A stretch of DNA of 64,000 nucleotides from Cellulomonas marina (GTDB lineage: Bacteria > Actinomycetota > Actinomycetes > Actinomycetales > Cellulomonadaceae): NCBI RefSeq assembly GCF_900111925.1, contig NZ_FOKA01000009.1, forward strand, positions 62,001-126,000. Reading direction: 5' to 3'. Positions 30,220 through 38,650 of this stretch are shown piece after piece (the first letter of the stretch is position 1; every line of letters starts with the position of its first letter). The position numbers and the translations under genes are program-made. The notes below the pieces were generated by a model. It saw only the letters and a program-made list of their open reading frames with translations. It was not told the origin of the DNA and made no database searches.

Positions 30220-30507
30220 GTGGGACGAGTCGTCGTCGACGTCATGCCGAAGCCGGAGATCCTCGACCCGCAGGGCAAGGCCGTCGCCAACGCCCTGCCG
30301 CGCCTCGGCTTCGGGCAGTTCACCTCCGTGCGCCAGGGCAAGCGGTTCGAGCTCGAGGTCGAGGGCCCGGTGACCGCCGAGGTGCTCGACGCCGCCGCGC
30401 GCGCCGCCGAGCAGGTGCTGAGCAACCCCGTCATCGAGGACGTCGTGCGGGTCGCCGACATCGAGGCGGACGCCGCCGCGACCACCGCCTCCGCCGGGCT
30501 GGCCTGA
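30220..30507 (+). CDS. purS: phosphoribosylformylglycinamidine synthase subunit PurS
   Basis: PurS is the small bridging subunit of the FGAM synthase complex with PurL and PurQ. The 95-aa product has the family start [19 protein letters not shown], then [20 protein letters not shown] and the dimer helix [18 protein letters not shown] 30220 is supported by the AGGGAG ribosome site. The stop and the purQ ATG share one base (TGATG). purL is not in this window. Confidence 0.95.
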   Translation: MGRVVVDVMPKPEILDPQGKAVANALPRLGFGQFTSVRQGKRFELEVEGPVTAEVLDAAARAAEQVLSNPVIEDVVRVADIEADAAATTASAGLA

Positions 30508-31205
30508 TGGCCACCCGCATCGGGGTCGTCACCTTCCCCGGCACGCTCGACGACCGCGACGCCGCGCGCGCGGTCCGCCTGGCCGGCGGCGAGCCGGTCG
30601 CGCTGTGGCACGCCGACGCCGACCTGCACGGGGTCGACGCGGTCGTGCTGCCGGGCGGGTTCTCCTACGGGGACTACCTGCGGGCCGGGGCGATCAGCCG
30701 GTTCGCGCCCGTCATGGGCGAGGTCGTCGACGCGGCCGGCAAGGGCCTGCCGGTGCTCGGCATCTGCAACGGCTTCCAGGTCCTCACCGAGGCGCACCTG
30801 CTGCCCGGGTCGATGGTGAAGAACGATCACCTGCACTTCGTGTGCCGCGAGCAGGAGCTCGTGGTGGAGAACGCGTCGACCGCCTGGACGCGGGACTTCG
30901 CCGACGGCCAGCACATCACCGTGCCGCTGAAGAACCAGGACGGCCAGTACGTCGCCGACGAGCGCACGCTCGACGAGCTCGAGGGCGAGGGCCGCGTCGT
31001 GTTCCGCTACGAGGGCGTCAACCCCAACGGCTCGCGCCGCGGCATCGCGGGGATCAGCAACGTCGCCGGCAACGTCGTCGGGCTCATGCCGCACCCCGAG
31101 CACGCGGTGGAGGCCGGCTTCGGGCCGGACGGGCCCCGCGGCCCGCGGACCGGCACCGACGGGCTCGGGTTCTTCACGTCCGTCCTGCACGCGCTCGTCG
31201 GCTGA
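30507..31205 (+). CDS. purQ: phosphoribosylformylglycinamidine synthase subunit PurQ
   Basis: PurQ is the glutaminase subunit that supplies ammonia to PurL in FGAM synthesis. It is 232 aa, a class I glutamine amidotransferase with [17 protein letters not shown], the nucleophile elbow [19 protein letters not shown] (catalytic Cys), KNDHLHFVC, and the His-Glu pair in [10 protein letters not shown]. The next gene, a GNAT, starts 2 nt after its stop, so purS, purQ and the acetyltransferase are probably co-transcribed. Confidence 0.96.
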   Translation: MATRIGVVTFPGTLDDRDAARAVRLAGGEPVALWHADADLHGVDAVVLPGGFSYGDYLRAGAISRFAPVMGEVVDAAGKGLPVLGICNGFQVLTEAHLLPGSMVKNDHLHFVCREQELVVENASTAWTRDFADGQHITVPLKNQDGQYVADERTLDELEGEGRVVFRYEGVNPNGSRRGIAGISNVAGNVVGLMPHPEHAVEAGFGPDGPRGPRTGTDGLGFFTSVLHALVG

Positions 31206-31206
31206 G

Positions 31207-31740
31207 GTGACGACGAGCACGACGAGCACCGGTGCGGGTGCTGGCCGGAGGACGGGTGCAGCCGCCGACGTCCTCGTCGAGGAGGTCCCCTGGGACGACC
31301 CGGCGACGGCGCACCTGCGGGCCGAGCAGGAGGCCGAGCTGGCCGCCCGCTACGGCGGCGCGGACCCGGCCGTGGCCGGCGAGGCGGTGCTGCTGACGCT
31401 GCGCCTGCTCGTCGCCGGGGAGCCGGTGGGGTGCGTCGCCGTGCGCGACGTCTCCGCCGAGCACGGTCCGGGGACGGGCGAGCTGAAGCGCCTCTACGTC
31501 CGCCCGGACCACCGGCGGCGCGGGCTGTCCCGGCTGCTCCTGGCGGCGGCGGAGGCGGGGGCCGCCGCGCGCGGCCTGCACCGGCTGGTGCTGGAGACCG
31601 GCACGCGGCAGCCGGAGTTGCTGGCGCTGTACGCGGCGACCGGCTGGACCGCGATCACGCCCTACGGCGAGCACGCGGGTCACCCGATGTCGCGGTGCTT
31701 CGCCAAGCGGCTGACGGGCGGGACTGCTGCGACGGTGTGA
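31207..31740 (+). CDS. GNAT family N-acetyltransferase
   Basis: A 177-aa acetyltransferase using acetyl-CoA; the substrate is unknown. After a Thr/Ser/Gly/Ala tail come the substrate side (LTLRLLVAGEPVGCVAVRD), the acetyl-CoA motif A GELKRLYVRPDHRRRGLSRLL, and LHRLVLETGTRQPELLALYA. GTG 31207 follows the purQ stop by one base. It has no evident role in purine synthesis and may simply share the transcript. Confidence 0.88.
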   Translation: MTTSTTSTGAGAGRRTGAAADVLVEEVPWDDPATAHLRAEQEAELAARYGGADPAVAGEAVLLTLRLLVAGEPVGCVAVRDVSAEHGPGTGELKRLYVRPDHRRRGLSRLLLAAAEAGAAARGLHRLVLETGTRQPELLALYAATGWTAITPYGEHAGHPMSRCFAKRLTGGTAATV

Positions 31741-31791
31741 GTCGGGACCTGGACCCGGGACCTGGGCCTGGTCGGCGCGGCGGCGCGTGGG

Positions 31792-31797
31792 TACGCT
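31792..31797 (+). promoter_or_regulatory. leaderless -10 element of the Cys-Cys leader peptide
   Basis: TACGCT, 6 nt before GTG 31804. The transcript would therefore begin at or within a base or two of the leader start codon. Confidence 0.6.
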
Positions 31798-31803
31798 CGT
31801 CCC

Positions 31804-31833
31804 GTGCTGCTGACCCGGGTGTGTTGTCGCTGA
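31804..31833 (+). CDS. putative cysteine-responsive leader peptide (9 aa)
   Basis: A nine-codon open frame reading MLLTRVCCR then TGA, starting with GTG directly after a TANNNT promoter. Actinobacteria are known to carry short leader peptides beginning MLLTR and ending in consecutive cysteines upstream of sulfur or cysteine genes, where stalling at Cys codons controls the downstream gene. This one has the same start and two adjacent TGT codons, notable because TGT is rare in a genome of this G+C. A GC-rich hairpin follows at 31845-31877. Control of the 31907 gene is inferred. Confidence 0.7.
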   Translation: MLLTRVCCR

Positions 31834-31844
31834 GCTGACACCCC

Positions 31845-31877
31845 CGCGCGCCCGCGGCCACCGACGGCCCTCGCGCG
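31845..31877 (+). promoter_or_regulatory. hairpin between leader peptide and downstream gene
   Basis: CGCGCG (31845-31850) can pair with CGCGCG (31872-31877) and GGCC (31856-31859) with GGCC (31866-31869), with an asymmetric internal loop and a 6-nt loop. It sits 12 nt after the leader stop and could mask or free the GAGGAA ribosome site at about 31892-31897. Confidence 0.45.
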
Positions 31878-31906
31878 CACCCCCGGTCCAGCGAGGAACA
31901 CCCCCG

Positions 31907-32332
31907 ATGGCTGAGCTCCTGCTCGCGTCCCGTCCTGCCGCCCCGTCCCTCCCGGTCGCGTCCGTCGCCCGGACGTCCGCGCCCGCCGTCGTGCTCGAGC
32001 ACGGCCCGGACGTGCCCGACGACGCCGCCCTCGCGCGTCGGGCCGAGGCGCTGCGCGGCACCGCGCCCCGACTCCTGCCCCGTCTCCTGCTCCGGCTGCC
32101 CGTCGTGCTCGTGCCCGACGGGCCGGCCGCCGACGAGCGCATCGCCCGTGCCCGCGCCCTGCACGGCACGACCGACGCCATGGTCGGCGTCGGCTGGGCG
32201 CGCTCGGCGGCCTGGCTGGTGACGACGCCGTCGCGCCTGCGCGACGAGGTCGCCGCCCGCGTGGCCGCGACCGGCGCGGACGACGTCGTGCTCGCCCTCA
32301 CCCCGTCGGCGCGCCGGTTGCTGGCGGCCTGA
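31907..32332 (+). CDS. cysteine-free hypothetical protein under a Cys-Cys leader
   Basis: A 141-aa protein I do not recognise. Its composition is extreme: it contains no Cys, Lys, Asn, Gln, Phe or Tyr and is very rich in Ala, Leu, Arg, Val and Pro. A predicted alpha/beta pattern is visible: LLPRLLLRLPVVLVPDG, then RIARARALHGTTDAMVGVG, AAWLVTTPSRLRDEVAARV and DDVVLALTPSARRLLAA. There is no signal peptide or TM helix. ATG 31907 has GAGGAA 10-15 nt upstream. Absence of cysteine fits a protein that must be made during cysteine shortage. It converges on the pentapeptide gene 26 bp away. Confidence 0.75.
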   Translation: MAELLLASRPAAPSLPVASVARTSAPAVVLEHGPDVPDDAALARRAEALRGTAPRLLPRLLLRLPVVLVPDGPAADERIARARALHGTTDAMVGVGWARSAAWLVTTPSRLRDEVAARVAATGADDVVLALTPSARRLLAA

Positions 32333-32358
32333 CCTCCGGGCCGCAGGGACCCCCGCGG

Positions 32359-32958
32359 TCAGGCGAGCCGGATGCCGAGGTGCTCGGCGAGCAGCGGGGC
32401 CAGGGTCAGCAGGCCGTCGTGCGCCAGGGTCGCACCGCGCAGCCCGGCGACGCCGTCGAGCCGCTCGAGCGCGGCCACGTCCAGCCCCGTGAGGTCGGCC
32501 CCGGCCAGTGACGCCCGGTTGAGGTCGAGGCGCCGCACGCGGCAGTCGACGAGGGTCAGCCGGGACGTCTGCGCCCCGGCGAGGTCGAGGTCGTCGACCT
32601 GGCACCCCTCGAGCCGCACCGCCTCCAGCCGGGCGTCCCGCAGGTTGACGAAGCCCAGTCGGCACCCGCGCAGCGTCACCCGGTCCCACCGGGACCCGTG
32701 CGCGGTCAGCGCCCCCAGCCGCGAGCCCTCCCAGACGGTGTCCCGCCACCCGCCGTCCCTCGCGTGCAGCGCCGTGGCGTGGGAGCGGGTGATGCGGCAC
32801 GCGGCGAGGTCCGCGCTGTCGAGGACCAGCTCGTCGAGCGTGCAGCCGGTCAGCGTGACGTCGAGCCAGCGCGCCCCGGAGGCGTCCTCGCCGCTCAGGT
32901 CCTCGTCCACGAAGCTCTCGTCGTCGAGCAGGTCGTCGGGGACGAGGCGCGCGCTCAC
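32359..32958 (-). CDS. pentapeptide repeat protein
   Basis: A 199-aa protein built from A(D/N)LxX-type pentapeptide units that form a right-handed quadrilateral beta-helix. Clear repeats run from LDVTLTGCTLDELVLDSADL through RVTLRGCRLGFVNLRDARLE and DLDLAGAQTSRLTLVDCRVR to ASLAGADLTGLDV. Some family members protect DNA gyrase from quinolones, but most have no assigned role. GTG 32958 has CAGGCT 7 nt upstream. It is divergent from a GNAT gene, and the space between holds an 11-bp tandem repeat. Confidence 0.88.
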   Translation of the reverse strand: MSARLVPDDLLDDESFVDEDLSGEDASGARWLDVTLTGCTLDELVLDSADLAACRITRSHATALHARDGGWRDTVWEGSRLGALTAHGSRWDRVTLRGCRLGFVNLRDARLEAVRLEGCQVDDLDLAGAQTSRLTLVDCRVRRLDLNRASLAGADLTGLDVAALERLDGVAGLRGATLAHDGLLTLAPLLAEHLGIRLA

Positions 32959-32990
32959 GCCGACCAGCCTGGCACGGTCCCGCCCGTCAC

Positions 32991-33034
32991 AGGGGTGCCA
33001 CGGGGGTGCCACGAGGGTGCCACGGGGGTGCCAC
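32991..33034. repeat. 11-bp tandem repeat in the divergent promoter region
   Basis: Four copies of an 11-bp unit (G/A)(G/A)GGGTGCCAC in the 112-bp space between the pentapeptide gene and the GNAT gene. It is non-coding, and 11 bp is close to one helical turn. Confidence 0.85.
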
Positions 33035-33058
33035 GACGGTGACGGTGGCGGGCGCTGG

Positions 33059-33064
33059 CAGGAT
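33059..33064 (+). promoter_or_regulatory. leaderless -10 element of the GNAT gene
   Basis: CAGGAT, 6 nt before ATG 33071. Confidence 0.45.
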
Positions 33065-33070
33065 CGCGGT

Positions 33071-33664
33071 ATGCGGCACGACCTCGTCCTCACCGGTCCC
33101 GGCCTGCGCCTCGTCCCGCTGGAGGAGGACCACGCCGGCCCGTTGGTGGCACTCGTCGACGACGCGCTGTGGGCGGGCATGAGCACGCCGGTGCCGCGGA
33201 GCGCCGACGACATGGCGGCCTGGGTGGCCGCCGCCCACCGCGCGCCCGGTCGTCTGGCCTTCGCCGTCGTCGGGGACCAGGGGGAGGTGCGCGGTTCCAC
33301 GTCGTTCTACGACGTGGACGAGCACGCCCGCCGCCTCGAGATCGGGTCGACCTTCTACGGTCGCGCGTGGTGGGGCGGCCGCACGAACCCCGCGTGCAAG
33401 CTCCTGCTCCTGCGGCACGCCTTCGAGGTCATGGGCATGCAGCGGGTGGCGCTGCGTGCCGACGCCCGCAACGCCCGCTCGATCGCGGCGATCCGGCGGC
33501 TCGGCGCCCGACCGGAGGGCGTGCTGCGCTCGCACCGCGTCGACCCGACCGGTGCCCGCGCCGACACGGCGTACTTCTCCCTCCTGCCCGACGAGTGGCC
33601 GGCGGCCCGGACCGCGCTGGAGCGGCGGCTCGGGCTGACGGGCGACGGTCACCCCAGGCCGTGA
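33071..33664 (+). CDS. GNAT family acetyltransferase (RimJ/RimL-like)
   Basis: A 197-aa acetyltransferase of the RimJ/RimL-like group, which acetylates protein N-termini or small amines. Visible are the start LVLTGPGLRLVPLEEDHAGP, the beta bulge RRLEIGSTFYGRAWWGGRTN, then LLLLRHAFEVMGMQRVALRA and NARSIAAIRRLGARPEGVLR with the terminal PDEWP typical of the family. Its 3' end overlaps the convergent UvrA-like gene by 16 bp. Confidence 0.9.
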   Translation: MRHDLVLTGPGLRLVPLEEDHAGPLVALVDDALWAGMSTPVPRSADDMAAWVAAAHRAPGRLAFAVVGDQGEVRGSTSFYDVDEHARRLEIGSTFYGRAWWGGRTNPACKLLLLRHAFEVMGMQRVALRADARNARSIAAIRRLGARPEGVLRSHRVDPTGARADTAYFSLLPDEWPAARTALERRLGLTGDGHPRP

Positions 33665-35979
33665 CGGGCGGCGAGGTAGCGCCCGGTGAGGGAGCCCTCG
33701 ACGCCCACCAGGTCCGCCGGCGGTCCCGCGTGCACGACCTGCCCGCCCGCGGTCCCGGCGCCCGGCCCCAGGTCGACCACGTGGTCGGCGCGTGAGACGA
33801 CGTCGAGGTTGTGCTCGATGACGATGACGGTCGACCCCGCGTCGACGAAGCGGTCGAGCAGCGTGATGAGCCGGTCCACGTCGGACATGTGCAGGCCGGT
33901 GGTCGGCTCGTCGAGGACGTAGACCGACGCCGGTGAGCCGAGCTCGATCGCGAGCTTGAGCCGCTGCCGCTCGCCGCCGGACAGCGTCGACAGCGGCTGC
34001 CCGAGCGTCAGGTAGCCGATGCCCACGTCCTCCATCGCCGCGAGCTGCGTGGCCACCGGCTTCTCCGACCGCTCCGTGAAGAACGCCCGCGCCTCGACGA
34101 CGGACATCTCCAGGACGTCCGCGATCGACCGGCCGCGCAGCGTGTAGCCGAGGACCTCCTCGGTGTACCGGCGGCCTCCGCAGACCTCGCACGGCGACGT
34201 CATCGGCTCGAGGTTGCCCAGGTCGGTGTAGATGACGCCCAGGCCGCCGCACTCGGGGCAGGCGCCCTCGGAGTTGGCGGAGAACAGCGCCGGCTTCACG
34301 CCGTTGGCCTTGCCGAACGCCTTCCGGATGTGCTGGAGCATCCCGGTGTAGGTCGCGGAGTTGGACCGGCGGGAGCCGCGGGTCGTCGCCTGGTCCACGA
34401 CCACCACGTCCGGGTACCGGCGCGGCAGCTCGGCCCGGATGAGCGAGCTCTTGCCCGAGCCGGCCACACCCGTGACGACGGTGAGCACGCCGAGCGGGAT
34501 CTCCACCGTCACGTCGCGCAGGTTGTGCGTCCGCGCGTGCTCGATGCGCAGGGTGCCCGTGGGGACGCGGACGTCGCGCTTGAGCGGCTGCAGGGAGGTC
34601 AGGTGCCGTCCCGTGAGCGTGCCCGAGGCCCGGAGCCCCTCGAGGTCCCCCTCGTAGACGACCGTGCCGCCGGCCGTTCCCGCGCCGGGCCCCACGTCGA
34701 CCACGTGGTCGGCGATGGCCATGACCTCGGGCTTGTGCTCGACGACGAGGACCGTGTTGCCCTTGTCGCGCAGCGCCACGAGCAGCTCGTTCATGCGGTG
34801 GATGTCGTGCGGGTGCAGGCCCACGCTCGGCTCGTCGAACACGTAGGTGAGGTCGGTGAGGGCCGAGCCCAGGTGCCGGACCATCTTCACGCGCTGCGAC
34901 TCCCCGCCCGACAGCGTCGCACTGGGCCGGCTGAGGCTGAGGTAGCCCAGCCCGATGCGGACGAGGTCGTCGAGGCGGTCCCCGAGGTCGTCGAGCAGCG
35001 GCCGGTGCTCGGGGGCGTCGACGCCGCGCACCCAGGCGGCGAGCTCGGACACCTCCGCGTCCGCGCACCAGCCGATGGAGCGCCCCGCGACGAGGCTGCC
35101 GCGCGCGGCCGCGTTGAGCCGGGTGCCCTCGCACTCCGTGCACACCCCGCGCGTGGAGATGCGCTCGACCGCGGTGCGGATGTGGGACTGGAGCTGCTCG
35201 GGGTTCTTGCTCAGCGCGCTGCGCCGGAGGCGGGGGATCAGCGCCTCGTAGGACAGGGACATGCCGCCGACGTCGATCTTCTCGGCCTTCACCTTGCTGC
35301 GGGCCCGGGAGCCGGGGGTCGTCGACTCCTCCGGGCCCCACAGCAGCAGCCGCCGCTGCTCGGGCGTCCAGTCGCGCACCTTGGCGTCGACGTCGAACCA
35401 GCCCGACTCCGCGAAGATCTTCCAGAGCCAGGAGTCCGGCGCGAAGCCGGGGAAGTCGATGGCCCCCTCGCGCAGGCTCAGGTCGGGCCGCAGGAGGACG
35501 TCCTCGTCGATCGCGGCGACCGTGCCGATGCCCTCGCACACCGGGCACATGCCGCGAGGGTCGTTGAAGGAGAAGGCGATCGGCGTGCCGAGGTTCGGCG
35601 TGCCGAGCCGCGCGTAGATGCGGCGCAGCCACGCGTAGGTGTCGGTGGCCGTGCCCACGGTCGACCGCGACGAGCCGCCCATGGGCTGCTGGTCGACCAC
35701 GATCGAGGCGGTGAGGCCCGTGAGCGAGTCCGCCTCGGGCTGGCGGGACTGCGGCAGGAAGTTCTGGATGAACGCGGTGTGCGTCTCGTTGAGGAGCCGC
35801 TGCGACTCGGCGGCGACCGTGTCGAACGCGAGCGAGGACTTGCCGGACCCGGAGACGCCGGTGAACACGGTGATGCGGCGCTTGGGCAGGTCGAGGTCGA
35901 CGGCGCGCAGGTTGTTCTCGCGGGCGCCGCGGATGCGGATGACGTCGGTGTCGTGCTGGGGGACGTGCGGCGTGGTCAC
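33649..35979 (-). CDS. UvrA-like excinuclease ATPase (UvrA2 type)
   Basis: A 776-aa tandem ABC ATPase of the UvrA family, shorter than UvrA (about 950 aa). The first nucleotide domain has [16 protein letters not shown], signature [19 protein letters not shown] and Walker [12 protein letters not shown]. The second has [27 protein letters not shown] and [11 protein letters not shown]. The zinc module CPECGGLG to CEVCGG (CxxC-18-CxxC) is present, and CPVCEG and CTECEG occur in the first half. The missing length corresponds to the UvrB-binding region, as in UvrA2 and drug-resistance UvrA-like proteins. GTG 35979 lies about 22 nt after the predicted TAGCGT promoter start. DNA damage tolerance is likely; canonical excision repair is not. 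Confidence 0.88.
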   Translation of the reverse strand: MTTPHVPQHDTDVIRIRGARENNLRAVDLDLPKRRITVFTGVSGSGKSSLAFDTVAAESQRLLNETHTAFIQNFLPQSRQPEADSLTGLTASIVVDQQPMGGSSRSTVGTATDTYAWLRRIYARLGTPNLGTPIAFSFNDPRGMCPVCEGIGTVAAIDEDVLLRPDLSLREGAIDFPGFAPDSWLWKIFAESGWFDVDAKVRDWTPEQRRLLLWGPEESTTPGSRARSKVKAEKIDVGGMSLSYEALIPRLRRSALSKNPEQLQSHIRTAVERISTRGVCTECEGTRLNAAARGSLVAGRSIGWCADAEVSELAAWVRGVDAPEHRPLLDDLGDRLDDLVRIGLGYLSLSRPSATLSGGESQRVKMVRHLGSALTDLTYVFDEPSVGLHPHDIHRMNELLVALRDKGNTVLVVEHKPEVMAIADHVVDVGPGAGTAGGTVVYEGDLEGLRASGTLTGRHLTSLQPLKRDVRVPTGTLRIEHARTHNLRDVTVEIPLGVLTVVTGVAGSGKSSLIRAELPRRYPDVVVVDQATTRGSRRSNSATYTGMLQHIRKAFGKANGVKPALFSANSEGACPECGGLGVIYTDLGNLEPMTSPCEVCGGRRYTEEVLGYTLRGRSIADVLEMSVVEARAFFTERSEKPVATQLAAMEDVGIGYLTLGQPLSTLSGGERQRLKLAIELGSPASVYVLDEPTTGLHMSDVDRLITLLDRFVDAGSTVIVIEHNLDVVSRADHVVDLGPGAGTAGGQVVHAGPPADLVGVEGSLTGRYLAARHGLG

Positions 35980-36008
35980 GGCGGCCTCTCGTCGGGCGGT
36001 CGACGGGG

Positions 36009-36014
36009 ACGCTA
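36009..36014 (-). promoter_or_regulatory. -10 element of the UvrA-like gene
   Basis: TAGCGT on the minus strand, with a short leader and a GAGAGG ribosome site before GTG 35979. Confidence 0.5.
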
Positions 36015-36120
36015 GACCACCCCACCGACACGGGGTCCGGGGACCCTGCCCACCGACTGACCGTCGCGACGACGAGGACTCATCGGCCCCCCTCGGACCC
36101 GCCGTCGTCGTGTCCTCGGC

Positions 36121-36153
36121 GACCCGTCAGCGACCCGTCAGCGATCCGTCAGC
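36121..36153. repeat. 11-bp tandem repeat at the 3' end of a small membrane gene
   Basis: Three copies of GACCCGTCAGC (the third with one change, GATCCGTCAGC). The third copy overlaps the stop codon of the 36149-36436 gene, so the repeat may have grown from it. Confidence 0.8.
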
Positions 36154-36436
36154 GACCGTGGCCGACGAGGCGCCGCACGTGCGGCCGGCGCGGCAGGAGG
36201 CCCGCCGTGCAGGCGTCCCCGACGGTCGTCGCCGCGAGGTAGACCAGCAGGAACGCCGGCACGACGCCGTCGGCCGACCCGCCGCCGGACAGCGTCCACG
36301 CCGCGGCGACGAGGAGCAGCACCACCGCGAGGTCGGCGGCCGGCCGGGCCGCACCCGCCAGCCGCCGGCGCAGCGCGGCCGCCGCGGTCCCTCCCGCGGC
36401 ACCGAGCAGCATCGCCAGCAGCAGCGTCGTCCCCAT
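36149..36436 (-). CDS. small hypothetical membrane protein
   Basis: A 95-aa protein with three hydrophobic helices: MGTTLLLAMLLGAAGGTAAA, PAADLAVVLLLVAAAWTL and GVVPAFLLVYLAATTVGDAC, ending in a basic tail LPRRPHVRRLVGHGR. I do not recognise a family. ATG 36436 is supported by TACCGT 7 nt upstream. It is divergent from the flavin-fold stress gene at 36585 and is probably monocistronic. Confidence 0.7.
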   Translation of the reverse strand: MGTTLLLAMLLGAAGGTAAAALRRRLAGAARPAADLAVVLLLVAAAWTLSGGGSADGVVPAFLLVYLAATTVGDACTAGLLPRRPHVRRLVGHGR

Positions 36437-36443
36437 GGCAGGG

Positions 36444-36449
36444 ACGGTA
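36444..36449 (-). promoter_or_regulatory. leaderless -10 element of the small membrane gene
   Basis: TACCGT on the minus strand, 7 nt before ATG 36436. Confidence 0.5.
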
Positions 36450-36543
36450 CGTGCGGCGCCGGCGCAACCCCTGGGCCCTTCGTCCGCTGAGGACGCCACG
36501 TCCGTGGCGACGGGCTCGTCGAGCGGATGTCGGTGGCCCTCCC

Positions 36544-36549
36544 TAGCGT
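36544..36549 (+). promoter_or_regulatory. -10 element of the flavin-fold stress protein gene
   Basis: TAGCGT, with a leader of roughly 30 nt and a GAGGAGAGGGG ribosome site before ATG 36585. Confidence 0.5.
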
Positions 36550-36584
36550 GGAGGCGACCGATTCCCGAGGAGAGGGGCAGCACC

Positions 36585-37064
36585 ATGGGCGACAGCCCGC
36601 GCGAGAAGGTCGTCGAGCTCGTCAAGGACAGCAGGTTCGCGATGCTGACCACGGTCGGGGAGGGCGGCGCGCTCGTCAGCCGGCCCATGGCCGTGCAGGA
36701 CGTGGAGTTCGACGGCGACCTGTACTTCTTCGCCGACGCCGACAGCCACAAGGTGCACGAGATCCAGGCCGGCAGCCCGGCCAACGCCTCGTTCTCGAAC
36801 GCCACGTCGTGGCTGTCCATCTCCGGCTCCGCCGAGGTCGTGCGCGACACCGCGAAGGCCAAGGAGCTGTGGGGCCCGTCCGCCGAGGCGTGGTACCCCG
36901 ACGGCCCCGAGACGCCGAACCTCGTCATCGTCGTGGTGCACGGGCAGACGGCGGAGTACTGGGACAGCCCCGGCGGCCGCATCGCCACCGCGCTCAGCCT
37001 CGCCAAGAGCAAGCTCACGGGTGAGCGCTACGACGGCGGCGAGAACGCGACGGTCGCGCTCTGA
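36585..37064 (+). CDS. pyridoxamine 5'-phosphate oxidase-fold protein (general stress protein 26-like)
   Basis: A 159-aa split-barrel flavin- or F420-binding protein. It starts KVVELVKDSRFAMLTTVGEG, then LVSRPMAVQDVEFDGDLYFF, SHKVHEIQAGSPANASFSN and ELWGPSAEAWYPDGPETPNL, the latter typical of the Gsp26-like group. It may bind FMN or F420 and act on small quinones or aldehydes during stress; the cofactor cannot be decided by eye. A strong Shine-Dalgarno sequence marks ATG 36585. The next gene starts 2 nt after its stop and is likely co-transcribed. Confidence 0.88.
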   Translation: MGDSPREKVVELVKDSRFAMLTTVGEGGALVSRPMAVQDVEFDGDLYFFADADSHKVHEIQAGSPANASFSNATSWLSISGSAEVVRDTAKAKELWGPSAEAWYPDGPETPNLVIVVVHGQTAEYWDSPGGRIATALSLAKSKLTGERYDGGENATVAL

Positions 37065-37066
37065 CC

Positions 37067-37729
37067 GTGGGCGCTCCCGACGACGCGACGCCCGCCGCCC
37101 GGGTGGCGACGGGCGTCGCGACCGTCGTCGGCGCAGGGCTGGGCCTGCTCTCGGCCGCCGTCCGCGCGCTCGGGCGCCGGCGGCCGCTGCACCCCGTCGG
37201 CAGGGCGCTGCACGGCACCCTGCGGTGGGGGCCGGGCGCGGCCGTGGCAGGGCTGGGCGTCCCGGGTCACGAGCTCGCGGTGGTCGCCCGGCGCTCGCGG
37301 TCCGTCGGGCTGCCGGCGCCGCTGCCCGACGTGGACGGCCTCGCCCTGCGGTGGGGACCGGCCGACGCACCGCACGACGTGCTCCTGGCCTCGACCGGCA
37401 CGGGGCCGCTGTCCCGGTTCGTGCTGACGCTGCGCCGGCCGGGGGTCGAGGGCACCCTCGGGTCGCTCATGCCGTACCGGTCCCGGCTCGGGCCGCTCGT
37501 GCTGTTCGCCGCGCCGGAGGGCGCTCCCGGCCGCTGGACGCTGCGCGCCGCCGTCGGCACACAGCCCCTGCACGACGTGGGCGCGTTGACGCTGGACGAG
37601 GAGTCGCACGACACCCCCCGCCGCCTGGATCCGGTCCTGCACCCACCGGCCGGCGTCACGACGTACGGCTGGGCGGCCGCCGTCCGCCTGCGCCCCTACC
37701 GGGCCGCCCGCGGCGGTCGACCCCTCTGA
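37067..37729 (+). CDS. hypothetical protein
   Basis: A 220-aa protein. The N-terminal ARVATGVATVVGAGLGLLSA may be a short amphipathic or membrane-touching helix, and the segment PLHPVGRALHGTLR recalls the HPxGxxxxG stretch seen in catalase-related and similar small proteins. The middle has VLLASTGTGPLSRFVLTLRR and LVLFAAPEGAPGRWTLRAAV, suggesting a beta-rich fold. I cannot assign a function. GTG 37067 follows the upstream stop by 2 nt. It contains no cysteine. Confidence 0.7.
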   Translation: MGAPDDATPAARVATGVATVVGAGLGLLSAAVRALGRRRPLHPVGRALHGTLRWGPGAAVAGLGVPGHELAVVARRSRSVGLPAPLPDVDGLALRWGPADAPHDVLLASTGTGPLSRFVLTLRRPGVEGTLGSLMPYRSRLGPLVLFAAPEGAPGRWTLRAAVGTQPLHDVGALTLDEESHDTPRRLDPVLHPPAGVTTYGWAAAVRLRPYRAARGGRPL

Positions 37730-37775
37730 CGGCGCCCCCGTTCGCGGCAGCGGCCGGCGTGCCGTTCCCTGAGAC

Positions 37776-38590
37776 ATGACCGATGCCCGCGAGTCGCCCG
37801 CCGCCCCGCCCGCCGAGCCGGAGCCGGAGGTCGAGGACGCGTTCGACCGGCTCGTCGACGAGGGCGAGGACAGGTTGGCCCGGCCCTGGTGGCCGCTGGT
37901 CAGCACGGGGATCCTCGGCGGGATCGACATCGGGACCGGCGTGCTCGCGTACCTGGTGGTGCTCGCCGCGACCGACGACCACCTGCTGGCGGGGCTCGCG
38001 TTCTCCGTGGGGTTCGTCGCGCTCCTGCTGGCGCGCAGCGAGCTGTTCACCGAGAACTTCCTCGTGCCGGTGATCGCGGTCGTCGCGCGCAGGGGCAGCC
38101 CGCGGCAGCTGCTGCGCTGTGGGGCGTGACGCTGGTCCTCAACCTCGTCGGCGGGTGGGTCATGACGTGGCTGATCGTCCACGCCCTGCCGACGGTCCGG
38201 GCGACGGCCTTCGAGGCGGGTGAGCACATCGGGACCGCGCCGCTGGACCTGACGTCCTTCAGCTCGGCCGTGCTGGCGGGCGCCGTGATCACGCTCATGA
38301 CGCGCATGCAGCACGCGACGGAGAGCATCGGCGTGAAGGTGGTGCCGGCGATCCTGTTCGGCGCGCTGCTGGCCGGCGCGCAGCTCTTCCACTCCGTCCT
38401 GGACTCCCTGCTCATGTTCGCCGCGCTGCAGGTCGGCGCCGACTTCGGCTACCTCGACTGGCTCGCCCGGCTCGGGTGGCTGGTGCTGGGCAACGTCCTG
38501 GGTGGCGTGGTGCTCGTGACGGCGATCCGTCTCCTGCGCGTGCAGCACCGGGTGGTCCAGGAGCGGCGCGACCCCGTGGAGGGAGCCTGA
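37776..38590 (+). pseudogene. formate/nitrite transporter family protein, one frame break
   Basis: A FocA/YfdC-like channel protein of about 271 aa if one base is restored. The first part (from ATG 37776) has an acidic N-terminus with AFDRLVDEGEDRLARPWWPL, then helix GILGGIDIGTGVLAYLVVLA and the pore-region ARSELFTENFLVPV. The frame then changes near 38117 (QLLR, then LWGVTLVLNLVGG), and the rest continues through MTRMQHATESIGVK, FHSVLDSLLMFAAL and VLGNVLGGVVLVTAIRLLRVQ. A missing C at 38117 explains the break. The family also includes stress-related YfdC-type members, so transport of formate itself is not certain. Confidence 0.82.
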
Positions 38591-38650
38591 CGGGTGCGGC
38601 TCGTCGGGCGGGACGGGTCCGGGCGGCCGCCGCTCGTCGGCCGCGCGGCG

